Of a stretch of DNA of 64,000 bases, positions 44,740-53,804 are shown piece by piece; the stretch's first letter is position 1; every line of letters begins with the position of its first letter. The DNA comes from Anaerocolumna sp. AGMB13020 (GTDB lineage: Bacteria > Bacillota > Clostridia > Lachnospirales > Lachnospiraceae), in assembly GCF_033100115.1 (NCBI RefSeq), contig NZ_CP136910.1:3248001-3312000 (forward strand), written 5' to 3'. A program made the translations under genes and the position numbers. The notes under the pieces were generated by a model. It was not told the origin of the DNA and made no database searches. It saw only the letters and a program-made list of their open reading frames with translations.

Positions 44740-47136
44740 TTACTGCTTGAATTCTACGATGGTAACGCCTTGACCACCTTCTCCGAAAGCACCTTCTCTG
44801 AAGGTTTTAACATACTTGGTCTTCTTTAAGAAGGACTGGACGGCGTTTCGCAGTGCGCCGGTTCCCCTGCCGTGTATAACGGTTACCTGAGGAAGGTGGG
44901 AAAGGTAGGCATCATCCAGGTATTTGTCCAGCATGGACAGAGCTTCATCTACGGTCTTACCGATTAAGTTAATCTCCGTACTGATGTGGAGGGTTTTAGC
45001 CATCTTTATCTTACCGCTTCCGGACTTCGTGATGTTGGGTCCGGTAACATCGGGTTCATCAATTAACTCAAGATCGCTTATATTAACCTGGGATCTTAAG
45101 ATTCCCATCTGTACATATAAATCACCTTTTGCATTGGGAAGAGTACTTACGGTACCCTTTAAACCAAGACTGATTACATAAACTGCTTCTCCAATCTTGA
45201 ATTCACTGGGTTTTGCAGTCTTTTGGGATTTGCGTTTGCCCTTTATGGCCAGTTTGCTTTCTGCATTAGACAGAAGGTCTCTGACCTTGCCGCGCTCGTT
45301 TTCCATATCTTTACCCAGGCCGCCTTCCAGGCCCCATTTGTTGAAATTCTTAATGGTTCGGTCGGCTACGTCTTTGGCTTCCTGAAGGAGCTTTCTTGCT
45401 TCTTCATTGGCTTCTGCAAGGATACGATCTTTGGCCGCTGCCAGCTTATCGTTTTGCTGCTCTAATTTCGCCTGCAGTTCCTTGGCCTGTTGTTTTAGAG
45501 AATTGATTTCCTCTTTCTCCCGTTCGATTTCCATGCGGTTCTTCTCAAGGTCGGATATTACATCTTCAAAGCTCTTCTCCTGCATACCAATGAGGCCTTT
45601 GGCATCCTCTATGATATGATTTGGAAGTCCAAGCTTCGAGGAGATGGCAAAAGCGTTGCTCTTGCCGGGAATACCGATAAGAAGCCTGTAAGTAGGACGA
45701 AGGGTTTCTACATCGAATTCACAGCTGGCATTGCTTACTCCTTCTGTGGTCAATGCATAGACCTTAAGCTCGCTGTAATGGGTGGTAGCCATTGTACGTA
45801 CACCTTTTTTATGAAGGTAATTGAGAATAGCCATTGCAAGAGCTGCACCTTCTGTGGGATCTGTTCCGGCACCTAATTCGTCAAAGAGCACCAGGGATTT
45901 GTAATTGGCTTTCTCAAGTATCGTTACATTATTGGTCATGTGGGAAGAGAAGGTACTAAGACTCTGCTCGATACTCTGCTCATCTCCGATATCTGCATAT
46001 ACTTCTTCAAATACAGCCAGTTCAGAGCCATCAAAGGCAGGAATATGAAGGCCTGCCTGACCTAAGAGGGTAAAGAGCCCTACTGTCTTTAAGGATACGG
46101 TCTTACCACCGGTGTTAGGACCTGTGATTACTAAAAGGTTAAAGTCTTTTCCGAGGTTGATATCGATAGGCACTACTTTCTTTCCATCAATCAGAGGATG
46201 ACGGCCTTTCTTGATATTAACGATACCCTTGTCATTAAATACCGGTTCGGTTCCTTTCATCTGCTTGGACAGAGTAGCTTTTGCAAAGATAAAATCCAGT
46301 AAAGGCAGTATCTTAATATTGTTGTACAGCTTATCCGCGTGCTGGCCTGCCTGTTCGCTTAAGTCTGCTAAAATCCGCTCGATTTCCTGTAATTCTTTGA
46401 TCTCCAGTTCTCTCAGGTCGTTGTTCAGCTTCACAACGGCCATAGGTTCTACAAAGAGAGTGGAGCCAGAGGAGGACTGGTCGTGAATCATGCCGGGGAA
46501 CTGGCCTCTGTATTCCTGTTTAATAGGTATACAGTATCTGCCGTTACGCATGGTAACGATATTCTCCTGAAGAATATTTTTGGAACCGGAGGAATTCACG
46601 ATGGAATTTAACTGGTCTCTTATTTTGTCATTGGTAATTTTTAGGGATTTGCGGATGCTTTTTAAGGCTGGACTGGCATCGTCGGCTATTTCCTCTTCGC
46701 TTAAGATGCAACGCTTAATTTCGTTGTTTAACAAGGTTATGGGTTCCAGGGAGCGAAACATCTCTTCCAGGGAATCGATGTCCTTCTCACCAGTTTCAGA
46801 GTCCCCGGTATCCTTTACACCATAAGAACGAATTCTTAAGGTGGCATCAAGGACGGAACAGATAGAGAGGAGTTCGGCGGCACTTAAGGCTGAACCGACC
46901 TCCAATCTCTTAAGAGAGCCTCTGATGTCATGGACACCATAAAAACCAAGACTGCCCTTTCTTAAGATTCTTGAGAGAGCATCAGAGGTTTCTTTTTGGG
47001 ATTTTCTGATTTCTTCTATATCGTTTACAGGCAGCAGGTTGTTGCACATGGTTTTACCCAGACCCGAGCCTGCATAAGTTGATAATTTTTCTATGATTTT
47101 ATAATATTCCAGTGTTTTTAGTGCTTTTTCGTTCAT
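44740..47136 (-). CDS. mutS2: Endonuclease MutS2
   Basis: MutS2 is an ATPase with an Smr nuclease domain. In Firmicutes it acts in recombination suppression and, more recently, in resolving collided ribosomes. The 798-residue protein has the MutS core, Walker A GPNTGGKT at about 339-346, Walker B LVLFDELGAGTDPTEG, a coiled-coil clamp (about 520-600) and a C-terminal Smr domain with VTVIHGRGTGALR. An upstream ATG at 47148 is followed by TAA in frame, so the start at 47136 is clear; GGAG is 6 nt upstream. Confidence 0.96.
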   Translation of the reverse strand: MNEKALKTLEYYKIIEKLSTYAGSGLGKTMCNNLLPVNDIEEIRKSQKETSDALSRILRKGSLGFYGVHDIRGSLKRLEVGSALSAAELLSICSVLDATLRIRSYGVKDTGDSETGEKDIDSLEEMFRSLEPITLLNNEIKRCILSEEEIADDASPALKSIRKSLKITNDKIRDQLNSIVNSSGSKNILQENIVTMRNGRYCIPIKQEYRGQFPGMIHDQSSSGSTLFVEPMAVVKLNNDLRELEIKELQEIERILADLSEQAGQHADKLYNNIKILPLLDFIFAKATLSKQMKGTEPVFNDKGIVNIKKGRHPLIDGKKVVPIDINLGKDFNLLVITGPNTGGKTVSLKTVGLFTLLGQAGLHIPAFDGSELAVFEEVYADIGDEQSIEQSLSTFSSHMTNNVTILEKANYKSLVLFDELGAGTDPTEGAALAMAILNYLHKKGVRTMATTHYSELKVYALTTEGVSNASCEFDVETLRPTYRLLIGIPGKSNAFAISSKLGLPNHIIEDAKGLIGMQEKSFEDVISDLEKNRMEIEREKEEINSLKQQAKELQAKLEQQNDKLAAAKDRILAEANEEARKLLQEAKDVADRTIKNFNKWGLEGGLGKDMENERGKVRDLLSNAESKLAIKGKRKSQKTAKPSEFKIGEAVYVISLGLKGTVSTLPNAKGDLYVQMGILRSQVNISDLELIDEPDVTGPNITKSGSGKIKMAKTLHISTEINLIGKTVDEALSMLDKYLDDAYLSHLPQVTVIHGRGTGALRNAVQSFLKKTKYVKTFREGAFGEGGQGVTIVEFKQ

Positions 47137-47167
47137 ACATTACTCCATTCTGCCGCTTTTGGCGGCA
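47134..47167 (-). promoter_or_regulatory. Hairpin plus ATGG box before mutS2
   Basis: On the minus strand TGCCGC and GCGGCA (47162-47167 and 47151-47156) form a hairpin, then GA, then ATGGAG at 47148, 12 nt before the start codon. Here the ATG of the box is followed by GAG and TAA, which shows that the box is a ribosome-binding site and not the start codon. Confidence 0.6.
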
Positions 47168-47509
47168 CAAAATCTGAGGAATACATCTCTTTTGTCTCAG
47201 ATGCCGGATCATCTGAGGAAACCGAACAGAAAAACCCTTGTGATTTTTCGTTGAACCAATGTGCTGATCGGGACATTGATGTTGGACGGTTTCAATTTAA
47301 GGATTAAAAGTTGCAGTATTTGTCAGCTCCCACGTCCCCTATTTTACCTTATTTACGGTAAAAATAAAACTATTAAATTGAAAATTACCCGCTATCTGCC
47401 GTTTGTTTACAATTCATTCATACAATGTTCATAAGTCCGTGATAAAATAAGGATACGGATTGTCCCATCATGTACAAAATATTAGACTAAAAGCCGGAGA
47501 GAATCAAAA
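47149..47509 (+). other. Divergent intergenic region between mutS2 and the HtrA-like gene
   Basis: About 360 bp contain the mutS2 leader hairpin, a short inverted repeat TTTTACC/GGTAAAA (about 47342-47363) and presumably both promoters, which I cannot place reliably. No gene is supported. Confidence 0.45.
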
Positions 47510-48856
47510 ATGTCAGAGGATAAATACAATAAGGAATCCAACGAGTATTTATTTATACAGGAACAGATATCGTCCAAAAGAAGGAGCAGAAAGGTTCGTA
47601 TGCTGCTGTCGCTTCTGTGGACGATTATTTTAGCTTGTGTATTCGCGTTAGTAGCTGCAGTCGTATTTTATTTGGCGAATCCTTTTATTGTTAAGCTGCT
47701 TGGAGACGGTACGGATAAAAAGACAGTGGAATTCCCGACACTTACACCGGATGATGAAGGAAAAGCGACAGCTTCCGGTACTCCTACTCCTTCTGTGACA
47801 CCCACGCCTACCCCTTTGGAGTCGGATAAGGATGATGATAAGAAGGAAACGGTATATGTGACCACTCATATTCAGGCAGATATTAAGGATTTAGCCAGCA
47901 TATATGCAGAAATAAAAGATATAGCTTCCGGCGTTAATAAATCCATTGTAAATATCATTAATGTCAGCAGTAAGGTGGATGAATTAAATGAAAATGAAAA
48001 TTATGATGTAACAAGGGCAACTACAGGACTGATTATAGCCAATAATGAGGTGGATATCCTAATATTGGCGACTTATGATAAATTACAGGATAATCTTAAA
48101 CTGCAGCTAAACAATGAGTTGTCGGTAAAGGCACGGCTTCAGGATTATGATGAAGATCTTAATCTGGCTGTAGTTGCTGTTAGCCTTGAAGATATACCGG
48201 ATGCAATGAAATCGAACCTGGAGGCGGCGAAGCTTGGGGAATCTTATTCTCTGACGGTGGGTACGCCAGTGATAGCTCTTGGCAGTCCAAACGGCTATGT
48301 GGGTTCCATGGAACTGGGTATTATATCCAGCAAAGATTCCAGTATTTACATAACTGACAATAAGATTGATCTGTTCAATACCGACATAAATTATAACGAG
48401 AAAAGTGATGGTGTAATTGTAAACATGTCCGGTGAGGTTATTGGTATTATAACCAGTAAATTAAAGGATGAGCAGAATCAGAATGTAAATACGGTAATCG
48501 GAATATCAAAAATCAAGAAAAGCATACAGAGCATGGTGAATCAGACGGAACGCAGTTATTTTGGCATTAAGAGCGGTGATATGAGCGAAAAAGAGCTTAA
48601 GAAAGAAAATCTTGAACATGCAATCTGTGTAACAGAGGTAGAGGGTAATTCACCAGCGCTTGAAGGCGGTCTGCAGAGCGGAGATATGATAATCGCTATT
48701 AACGACGTACCAATCAGCAGCGTGGCTGTATTTAACAATACCATTACGTCCCTGAAACCAAAGGAAACCGTTGAAGTAACCATACAGCGAAAGATAAAAG
48801 AGGAACCCAAGGAAATGAAATTATCAGTGGTCCTTGGAAAAGTGAATAATAAATAA
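47510..48856 (+). CDS. HtrA/DegP-like membrane protein with PDZ domain, probably not a protease
   Basis: The 448-residue protein has a cytoplasmic head, one membrane helix (about residues 34-56), a Pro/Thr-rich linker (TPTPSVTPTPTPLE), a trypsin-like domain (about 130-340) and a C-terminal PDZ domain (LEHAICVTEVEGNSPALEGG). This is the HtrA layout, but the catalytic triad is degraded: the serine motif GNSGG is replaced by EKSDG (Ser299 remains), the segment that should hold the catalytic His contains no His at all (ILILATYDKL), and the usual Asp before LAV is Asn (NLAVVAV). It probably works as a binding or scaffold protein. GGAG precedes the ATG. Confidence 0.85.
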   Translation: MSEDKYNKESNEYLFIQEQISSKRRSRKVRMLLSLLWTIILACVFALVAAVVFYLANPFIVKLLGDGTDKKTVEFPTLTPDDEGKATASGTPTPSVTPTPTPLESDKDDDKKETVYVTTHIQADIKDLASIYAEIKDIASGVNKSIVNIINVSSKVDELNENENYDVTRATTGLIIANNEVDILILATYDKLQDNLKLQLNNELSVKARLQDYDEDLNLAVVAVSLEDIPDAMKSNLEAAKLGESYSLTVGTPVIALGSPNGYVGSMELGIISSKDSSIYITDNKIDLFNTDINYNEKSDGVIVNMSGEVIGIITSKLKDEQNQNVNTVIGISKIKKSIQSMVNQTERSYFGIKSGDMSEKELKKENLEHAICVTEVEGNSPALEGGLQSGDMIIAINDVPISSVAVFNNTITSLKPKETVEVTIQRKIKEEPKEMKLSVVLGKVNNK

Positions 48857-48886
48857 ATCCAAGCTATTGGATTCAAGATATGATTT

Positions 48887-48925
48887 ATGCCGGACAGAAC
48901 TGCTATGTATCTGTCCGGCATTTTT
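48887..48925 (+). terminator. Intrinsic terminator between convergent HtrA-like and LacI genes
   Basis: ATGCCGGACAGA (48887-48898) pairs perfectly with TCTGTCCGGCAT (48910-48921), followed by TTTT. Confidence 0.93.
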
Positions 48926-49012
48926 GCGGGTATAAATAAGTTTTGGTTTCTTCGGGTTCCAACAAACCGTATCCAGGCCGTTATTTATTATTTTTTTGAA
49001 AATTATTTCCTT

Positions 49013-50008
49013 CTAGGCGTTTATTGTTGGGAGTGTGGTATAGGTCTGAATCTGGAGAGAGGGGTTCTTGAGTTTGCGCAGGAGCATATCACCCGCCTGG
49101 ATACCCATATCATATACATTAATATCAATTACAACTGGCTTGGGGTCAAGGATTTTGGAATAAGGGTATACGTCAAATATAACAAAGGCAAGGTCCTCAG
49201 GGACTCTTAAATTAAGCTGCTCTATGGCTTTGGCAGTGCCTAAGGCAAGGGTGTTATTCTCGCATATAATAGCTCTGGGAGGTTTTGCTGCCTTTAACAG
49301 AGTGAGTGCAGCCTGATAACTTTCCTCTCTGCCAGAATCTGTATAGCAGATTCTATCTGCTCCAACCAGATAGCCGTATTGATGCATAGCGCCAAGAAAA
49401 CCCTTCAGGCGCTGGGTGGAAATATAGTCGGTTTTCTTGCCACCAATAAATGCGACATCACCATAACCGCAGGAAATCAGATATTCAGCGGCAGTCTGAC
49501 CTGCCAGAGCGTGGTTGGTATCTACCCAGCATAGCTGGGAGTCAAACCCTGGATGACCAATCAAGATGTGGGGAAATTGCTGCCTGGTTATCAGGTCTGC
49601 TATTTCTTTATTGATAGCAGAACCATGAATTATCATGCCGTCAGCGCATTTCTTGGACATAACATTTGCTACGGATTCTCCTTTTTCTGAGTCTGCTGAG
49701 GTATCCACCAGAGTCAGGGAGTAATTATTTTCGGACAGGACTCTGTTAACTCCGCACATGATGTCGAACATATGTGGGTTATGGTAGGCCTCATCTTTAT
49801 TTAGAGAGGTCAAATACACAATATTCCTGGTGGCCTGACGTGCAAAGCTGACGGCTCTGGAATTAGGGGTGTAATCTAGTTTACGGATAGCTTCCTGTAC
49901 CCGTTCAGCAGTAGCCGGAGATATGGTGGTCCAGTTATTCAGTACCTTGGAAACCGTAGAAATAGAAACACCAGCTTCTTTTGCAACATCACCAATGGTT
50001 ATAGGCAT
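49013..50008 (-). CDS. LacI-family transcription repressor of the maltodextrin locus
   Basis: The 331-residue repressor has the LacI helix-turn-helix (MPITIGDVAKEAGVSISTVS, KVLNNWTTISPATAERV) and hinge, then a periplasmic-binding-protein-like sugar-sensing domain (HPGFDSQLCWVDTNHALAG; AIICENNTLALGTAKAIEQL). It is divergent from the binding protein and permease genes it very likely controls. The start ATG at 50008 has AAGGAGGG 8 nt upstream; the frame extends seven codons further but without support. Confidence 0.92.
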   Translation of the reverse strand: MPITIGDVAKEAGVSISTVSKVLNNWTTISPATAERVQEAIRKLDYTPNSRAVSFARQATRNIVYLTSLNKDEAYHNPHMFDIMCGVNRVLSENNYSLTLVDTSADSEKGESVANVMSKKCADGMIIHGSAINKEIADLITRQQFPHILIGHPGFDSQLCWVDTNHALAGQTAAEYLISCGYGDVAFIGGKKTDYISTQRLKGFLGAMHQYGYLVGADRICYTDSGREESYQAALTLLKAAKPPRAIICENNTLALGTAKAIEQLNLRVPEDLAFVIFDVYPYSKILDPKPVVIDINVYDMGIQAGDMLLRKLKNPSLQIQTYTTLPTINA

Positions 50009-50045
50009 AGTAGCCCTCCTTAAATACATACAGTTTTTCTATTAT

Positions 50046-50061
50046 AGTATAGCGGTTTCCT
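50046..50061. promoter_or_regulatory. Second, degenerate LacI-type operator near the lacI promoter
   Basis: AGTATAGCGGTTTCCT differs at three positions from the operator at 50166-50181 and lies inside the presumed promoter of the repressor gene (TTGACT and TATAAT-like boxes on the minus strand), suggesting autorepression. Confidence 0.5.
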
Positions 50062-50165
50062 AACAAAGTCAACTAATTTTACTAAAACATAATTGACTGA
50101 AATGCTTTTGTATGGTAAAAATAACACAAACAAACGTGAATTGAGCTTGTTTTTAGAAATGGTAC

Positions 50166-50181
50166 AGGAAAGCGATTTCCT
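50166..50181. promoter_or_regulatory. LacI-type operator upstream of the maltodextrin operon
   Basis: AGGAAAGCGATTTCCT is a near-perfect 16-bp palindrome with the central CG typical of LacI-family operators. It sits between the repressor gene and the binding-protein gene. Confidence 0.65.
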
Positions 50182-50473
50182 AAATGTTAAGCACCCTGCT
50201 TTATGGCAGTGCCACATCTGCAAGCAGGGACACCTGCAATGGAAGCGAGTGTGAAATAAGGGATTTGTACTTTCTGTTCAGGCAATACCGCAGGCAGACT
50301 TGCGGTATGCATGGGTGTTCGTGTGAATTATGGAAGAGCATAATACACACGCAAAGCTGTGACAGTGCACATCTGCTAGCGGATGTGCATGGAATGGGAA
50401 CAGAAAAAGGCATCATATCAGGCTGTGTGAAGAGAATTTCAGTGCCGCTGTAACGGCAGAAGGAGAGGTAATT

Positions 50474-51760
50474 ATGAAGAAAATTGTTAAGGCCATGCTG
50501 TGCGTATTGCTTATTATGAGCCTGGCGGGGTGTAGCAGGAACAACACGGTAAGTTCTGTAAAGGAACCGGAAGTAACGGGAAGTGAAACAGGTGAGAATC
50601 AGGACTCTAAGGAAGCGACAGAGACAAAACCTGTGGAGCTTAAGATCTGGCATGACGGCGATGAAGCCATTATGGGGATTATCCAGACGAGCCTCAATGA
50701 AAGCTTAAAAGACAAAAAGATTACAGTTAACTTTGAGAAAAAAGCCGGACTGACCGACCAGATCAAACTGTATGGAACAGATGCGGCAAACGGACCGGAT
50801 ATGTACCTTTATGCACATGACTCGGTTGGAATGTTTGCAGAAATGGGGATACTTGCTCCCATTACAGATGTCATTGGGGATGAAAGTCTGTCGGAACTGT
50901 TACCTATGACGGTGCAGGCAGGTACATACAAAGAGAAGAAGTATCAGTTACCCGTATATTTTGAAACCTTATTGTTCCTTTATAACAAAGACCTGTGGAA
51001 GGGAGAGGTACCAAATACTACGGAAGAGCTATACCAGTACATGAAAGAGAATACCGATACGGCAGCAGGCACTTATGCAGTAGTGAATCAGCATTCCACA
51101 GCGTATAATGTCTCTCCTTTTATTAACGGATTTGGTGGATTTATCCTTAGTGCAGAGGGAGAACCTGGTCTTAATAACGCGGCTACCAAGGAAGCGATTG
51201 ATTATAACAAAAAATTTGCAGCGCTTCAGGCGGATGGAGATTACAATACAGTAACTACCTTGTTTAATGAAGGAAAAGCTGCAGCCATAATTGGCGGTCC
51301 CTGGCTGATATCCGGTATCAAAGAAGCCGGTATTAATCTTGGCTATAAGTCTCTGGCAGACTTTACATTGCCTAATGGCAGGAACTTAGCACCTTTTGCA
51401 GGAGTACAGGGAGTATGTGTTATGAAATATGCCGCTGAAGCCAAAAAGGATGCCATTGGCGAGGTGTTGAAAACACTTGCCGGAAAAGAGCTGGGAGCAG
51501 AACTTGCTAAAAAATCCAACTGTGCACCGGCCAACGTGAAAGCCTATGAAGATACTGAAGTTGCTGCCAATGAGATGGTGGTAACCATGAAACAGACTGC
51601 TGAAACAGCACAGCCTATGCCTAATATACCACAGCTTACAGTAATGTGGGCACCTACGGAATCTCTTCTGGCAGCAGTCAATAAATCCGGTGAAGATCTG
51701 GATAAAGCAGCAGATAAATATCAGCAGGAAGCTTTGACCGCCATTGCCGATATGCAGTAA
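50474..51760 (+). CDS. Maltodextrin-type extracellular solute-binding lipoprotein
   Basis: This is an ABC transporter binding protein of the MalE class (428 residues). Signal peptide with lipobox LAGC (VLLIMSLAGCSRN), an acidic linker, then a type I solute-binding fold (ELKIWHDGDEAIM; DMYLYAHDSVGMFAEMGILA; ALGI-like C-lobe with AIIGGPWLISGI, typical of maltose-binding proteins). It is the first gene of the importer operon. The context (LacI, GH13 downstream) points to maltose or maltodextrin as ligand. GGAGAGG precedes the ATG. Confidence 0.92.
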   Translation: MKKIVKAMLCVLLIMSLAGCSRNNTVSSVKEPEVTGSETGENQDSKEATETKPVELKIWHDGDEAIMGIIQTSLNESLKDKKITVNFEKKAGLTDQIKLYGTDAANGPDMYLYAHDSVGMFAEMGILAPITDVIGDESLSELLPMTVQAGTYKEKKYQLPVYFETLLFLYNKDLWKGEVPNTTEELYQYMKENTDTAAGTYAVVNQHSTAYNVSPFINGFGGFILSAEGEPGLNNAATKEAIDYNKKFAALQADGDYNTVTTLFNEGKAAAIIGGPWLISGIKEAGINLGYKSLADFTLPNGRNLAPFAGVQGVCVMKYAAEAKKDAIGEVLKTLAGKELGAELAKKSNCAPANVKAYEDTEVAANEMVVTMKQTAETAQPMPNIPQLTVMWAPTESLLAAVNKSGEDLDKAADKYQQEALTAIADMQ

Positions 51761-51805
51761 ACAGCAATAGAAGCAGACATCACCGTGCAGGAAGGAAGTT
51801 ATAGA

Positions 51806-52735
51806 ATGAAAGGAAAAAAGAAGTATCAGCCATGGCTGTATTCATCTCCGGCAATGATTCTCATTGGAATCATAATCGTATTCCCCATCCTTTATACTGG
51901 GTTTATATCACTGACCAATATGAATCTGTTTCACTGGTTGGATTACCGGGTCATTGGACTGGAGAATTTTAAGAGGGCATTGTTTAAGGTGGATTCCGGC
52001 TTTCTAAAGGCACTATTGACCACCCTTCTCTGGACGGCTGTTAATATGGCATTACAGCTGGTACTGTCTTATTTTATCGCCTTGGGACTTAATGCGCCGG
52101 GACTAAAGTTAAGGCGGCTCTATAAGACATTACTTATGTTTCCCTGGGCGATGCCTGCTTACGTATCCATACTTCTGTGGCGGGTTGGTATGTTCAATAC
52201 GGAATTTGGATTATTCAATAAATGCCTGTCAGCCCTTGGACTGTCAAAGGTGAATTTTCTCTCTGAGAATATACCTGCGTTTCTATCCTGTATGATCTTA
52301 AATCTATGGATGGCTCTTCCCTTTATGATTATGATGATAGACGGAGCCCTGCAAAGCATAGATAAGTGCTATTACGAGAGTGCAAAACTTGATGGTGCGG
52401 GGTTCTGGAAGCAGAATCTGCATATTACGATTCCCTTTATTAAGCCGATTATGGCTCCGGCTGTGATAATGACGACCTTTACCACTTTTAAGCAGTTCGA
52501 TATCTTCTATCTGCTGACCATGCAAAAAGGTGCCTATACAGGTGCGACGATACAGACAATTATTACTTATGCACATCAGAATGCATTTGTTTCAAACAAT
52601 TACGGACTGTCTTCGGCAGTATCTATTATTATATTTGGTATTATTATTGCACTCTCCCTCTTTACCAACCGGGGAGTAAAGGAGACAGGAGAGATGGCGT
52701 TGAGGAAGAAAGGAGGGGCATATGACAAAGCATAA
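51806..52735 (+). CDS. ABC sugar permease, MalF type
   Basis: The 309-residue permease has about six membrane helices and the EAA loop YYESAKLDGAGFWKQNLHITIP that contacts the ATPase. It pairs with the next gene. The GTG at 51785 could add seven residues, but AAGGAAG before the ATG at 51806 supports the shorter form. Its end overlaps the next gene by 14 nt. No ATPase gene is in the operon, so a shared MsmX-type ATPase elsewhere is probably used. Confidence 0.92.
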   Translation: MKGKKKYQPWLYSSPAMILIGIIIVFPILYTGFISLTNMNLFHWLDYRVIGLENFKRALFKVDSGFLKALLTTLLWTAVNMALQLVLSYFIALGLNAPGLKLRRLYKTLLMFPWAMPAYVSILLWRVGMFNTEFGLFNKCLSALGLSKVNFLSENIPAFLSCMILNLWMALPFMIMMIDGALQSIDKCYYESAKLDGAGFWKQNLHITIPFIKPIMAPAVIMTTFTTFKQFDIFYLLTMQKGAYTGATIQTIITYAHQNAFVSNNYGLSSAVSIIIFGIIIALSLFTNRGVKETGEMALRKKGGAYDKA

Positions 52736-53567
52736 AGTACGAAAAGCAGTAGGTTATTCTGTTTTGAACCTGGTCTTTCTATGTTTGTGTTTTTTGGGGC
52801 TGATTCCAATACTTTATGCCCTCTCGCTTTCCTTAAGTTCAGGAGGCGGAGCATTATCATCAGGCATTACCTTCCTTCCGAGTAATCCAACTCTGGATAA
52901 TTTTAAAGCCATAATAACGGAAGAGCCTTTTCTTATCTGGCTCAAGAACTCATTTATCTTAAGCCTTGGTACAATGGTCATTGCCATGGGGGTTTCTGTT
53001 GAAGCAGCTTATGCTTTTTCCCGCTTCCGATTTCCAGGGAGGGGAGGCGTACTTAAGCTATTGTTGCTTTTAAATGCTTTTCCTCAGATATTATCTATGT
53101 TTGCCTTGTTCAGGCTGTTTAAGGAACTGGGACTTTTAAACAGACATTTAGGTTTGATTCTTATCTATGCGGGTTCCATGTGTATTTTTGGAATATGGAA
53201 TATGAAGGGGTATTTTGATACGATACCCCTTGAAATCGAAGAAGCCTCAAAAATCGACGGAGCCGGAAATTTGAAACTGTTAGCAGCTGTTATTCTTCCG
53301 TTGGCAAGACCTGCGATTATTGTAACCTCTGTTATGATCCTGATTTTTGTATGGAATGAGTATCTGTTTGCGACCACCTTTATGCTAAGCGAAGGAAGTT
53401 ATTCTTTGGCTGGGGGTCTATATCAGTTACAGACAGGAGATTACGGCAGGAGCTGGTCCATGTTTTCAGCAGCAGCCATCCTGGTGTCCATTCCGATCCT
53501 TATTATTTTCTTTTTCATTCAGAAATATATGGTATCCGGCCTGACCTCCGGAGGAGTCAAGGGGTAG
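52722..53567 (+). CDS. ABC sugar permease, MalG type
   Basis: The 281-residue permease has six membrane helices, an N-terminal GLIPILYALSLSLS and the EAA loop LEIEEASKIDGAGNLKLLAAVILP. The C-terminus (QKYMVSGLTSGGVKG) is characteristic of MalG-like proteins. AAGGAGGGG lies 5 nt upstream of the ATG within the preceding gene. Confidence 0.93.
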   Translation: MTKHKVRKAVGYSVLNLVFLCLCFLGLIPILYALSLSLSSGGGALSSGITFLPSNPTLDNFKAIITEEPFLIWLKNSFILSLGTMVIAMGVSVEAAYAFSRFRFPGRGGVLKLLLLLNAFPQILSMFALFRLFKELGLLNRHLGLILIYAGSMCIFGIWNMKGYFDTIPLEIEEASKIDGAGNLKLLAAVILPLARPAIIVTSVMILIFVWNEYLFATTFMLSEGSYSLAGGLYQLQTGDYGRSWSMFSAAAILVSIPILIIFFFIQKYMVSGLTSGGVKG

Positions 53568-53763
53568 GTAAATGTATCAGGGATAAGGCTAGAGGCTGAA
53601 GTAAATTTAGCCTGCTGCAATAATGCAGTGCAGAGAGCCAGGAGGTAAAGCGATTCAACTGATTATATCATTAATTTCCCCATGGGGCTGCTGTGGCATC
53701 CGGATTGGAAGAAAATCAAACATAGAAAGGAAGCCATCGTAATTCTTTCAATTATTATTTTGG

Positions 53764-53804
53764 CTATATCCCAGGTGCGCCTGCGATAGATGGATACAGA
53801 AATG
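53764..53804 (+). promoter_or_regulatory. Hairpin plus ATGG box before the second GH13 gene
   Basis: CTAT/ATAG and CAGG/CCTG (53764-53789) form an interrupted stem; ATGGAT begins at 53790, 12 nt before the chosen ATG at 53802. Confidence 0.5.

Larger units (their letters stand above)
50009..50473 (+). other. Divergent regulatory region of the maltodextrin locus
   Basis: These 465 bp hold two LacI-type operators (50046-50061, 50166-50181) and a long leader for the binding-protein gene with at least four hairpins: GCAGG/CCTGC (50224-50237), ATACCGCA/TGCGGTAT (50285-50308), TGCACATCTGC/GCGGATGTGCA (50366-50389) and TGCCG/CGGCA (50443-50458). The first three are each followed by ATGG. No gene is supported. 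Confidence 0.6.
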
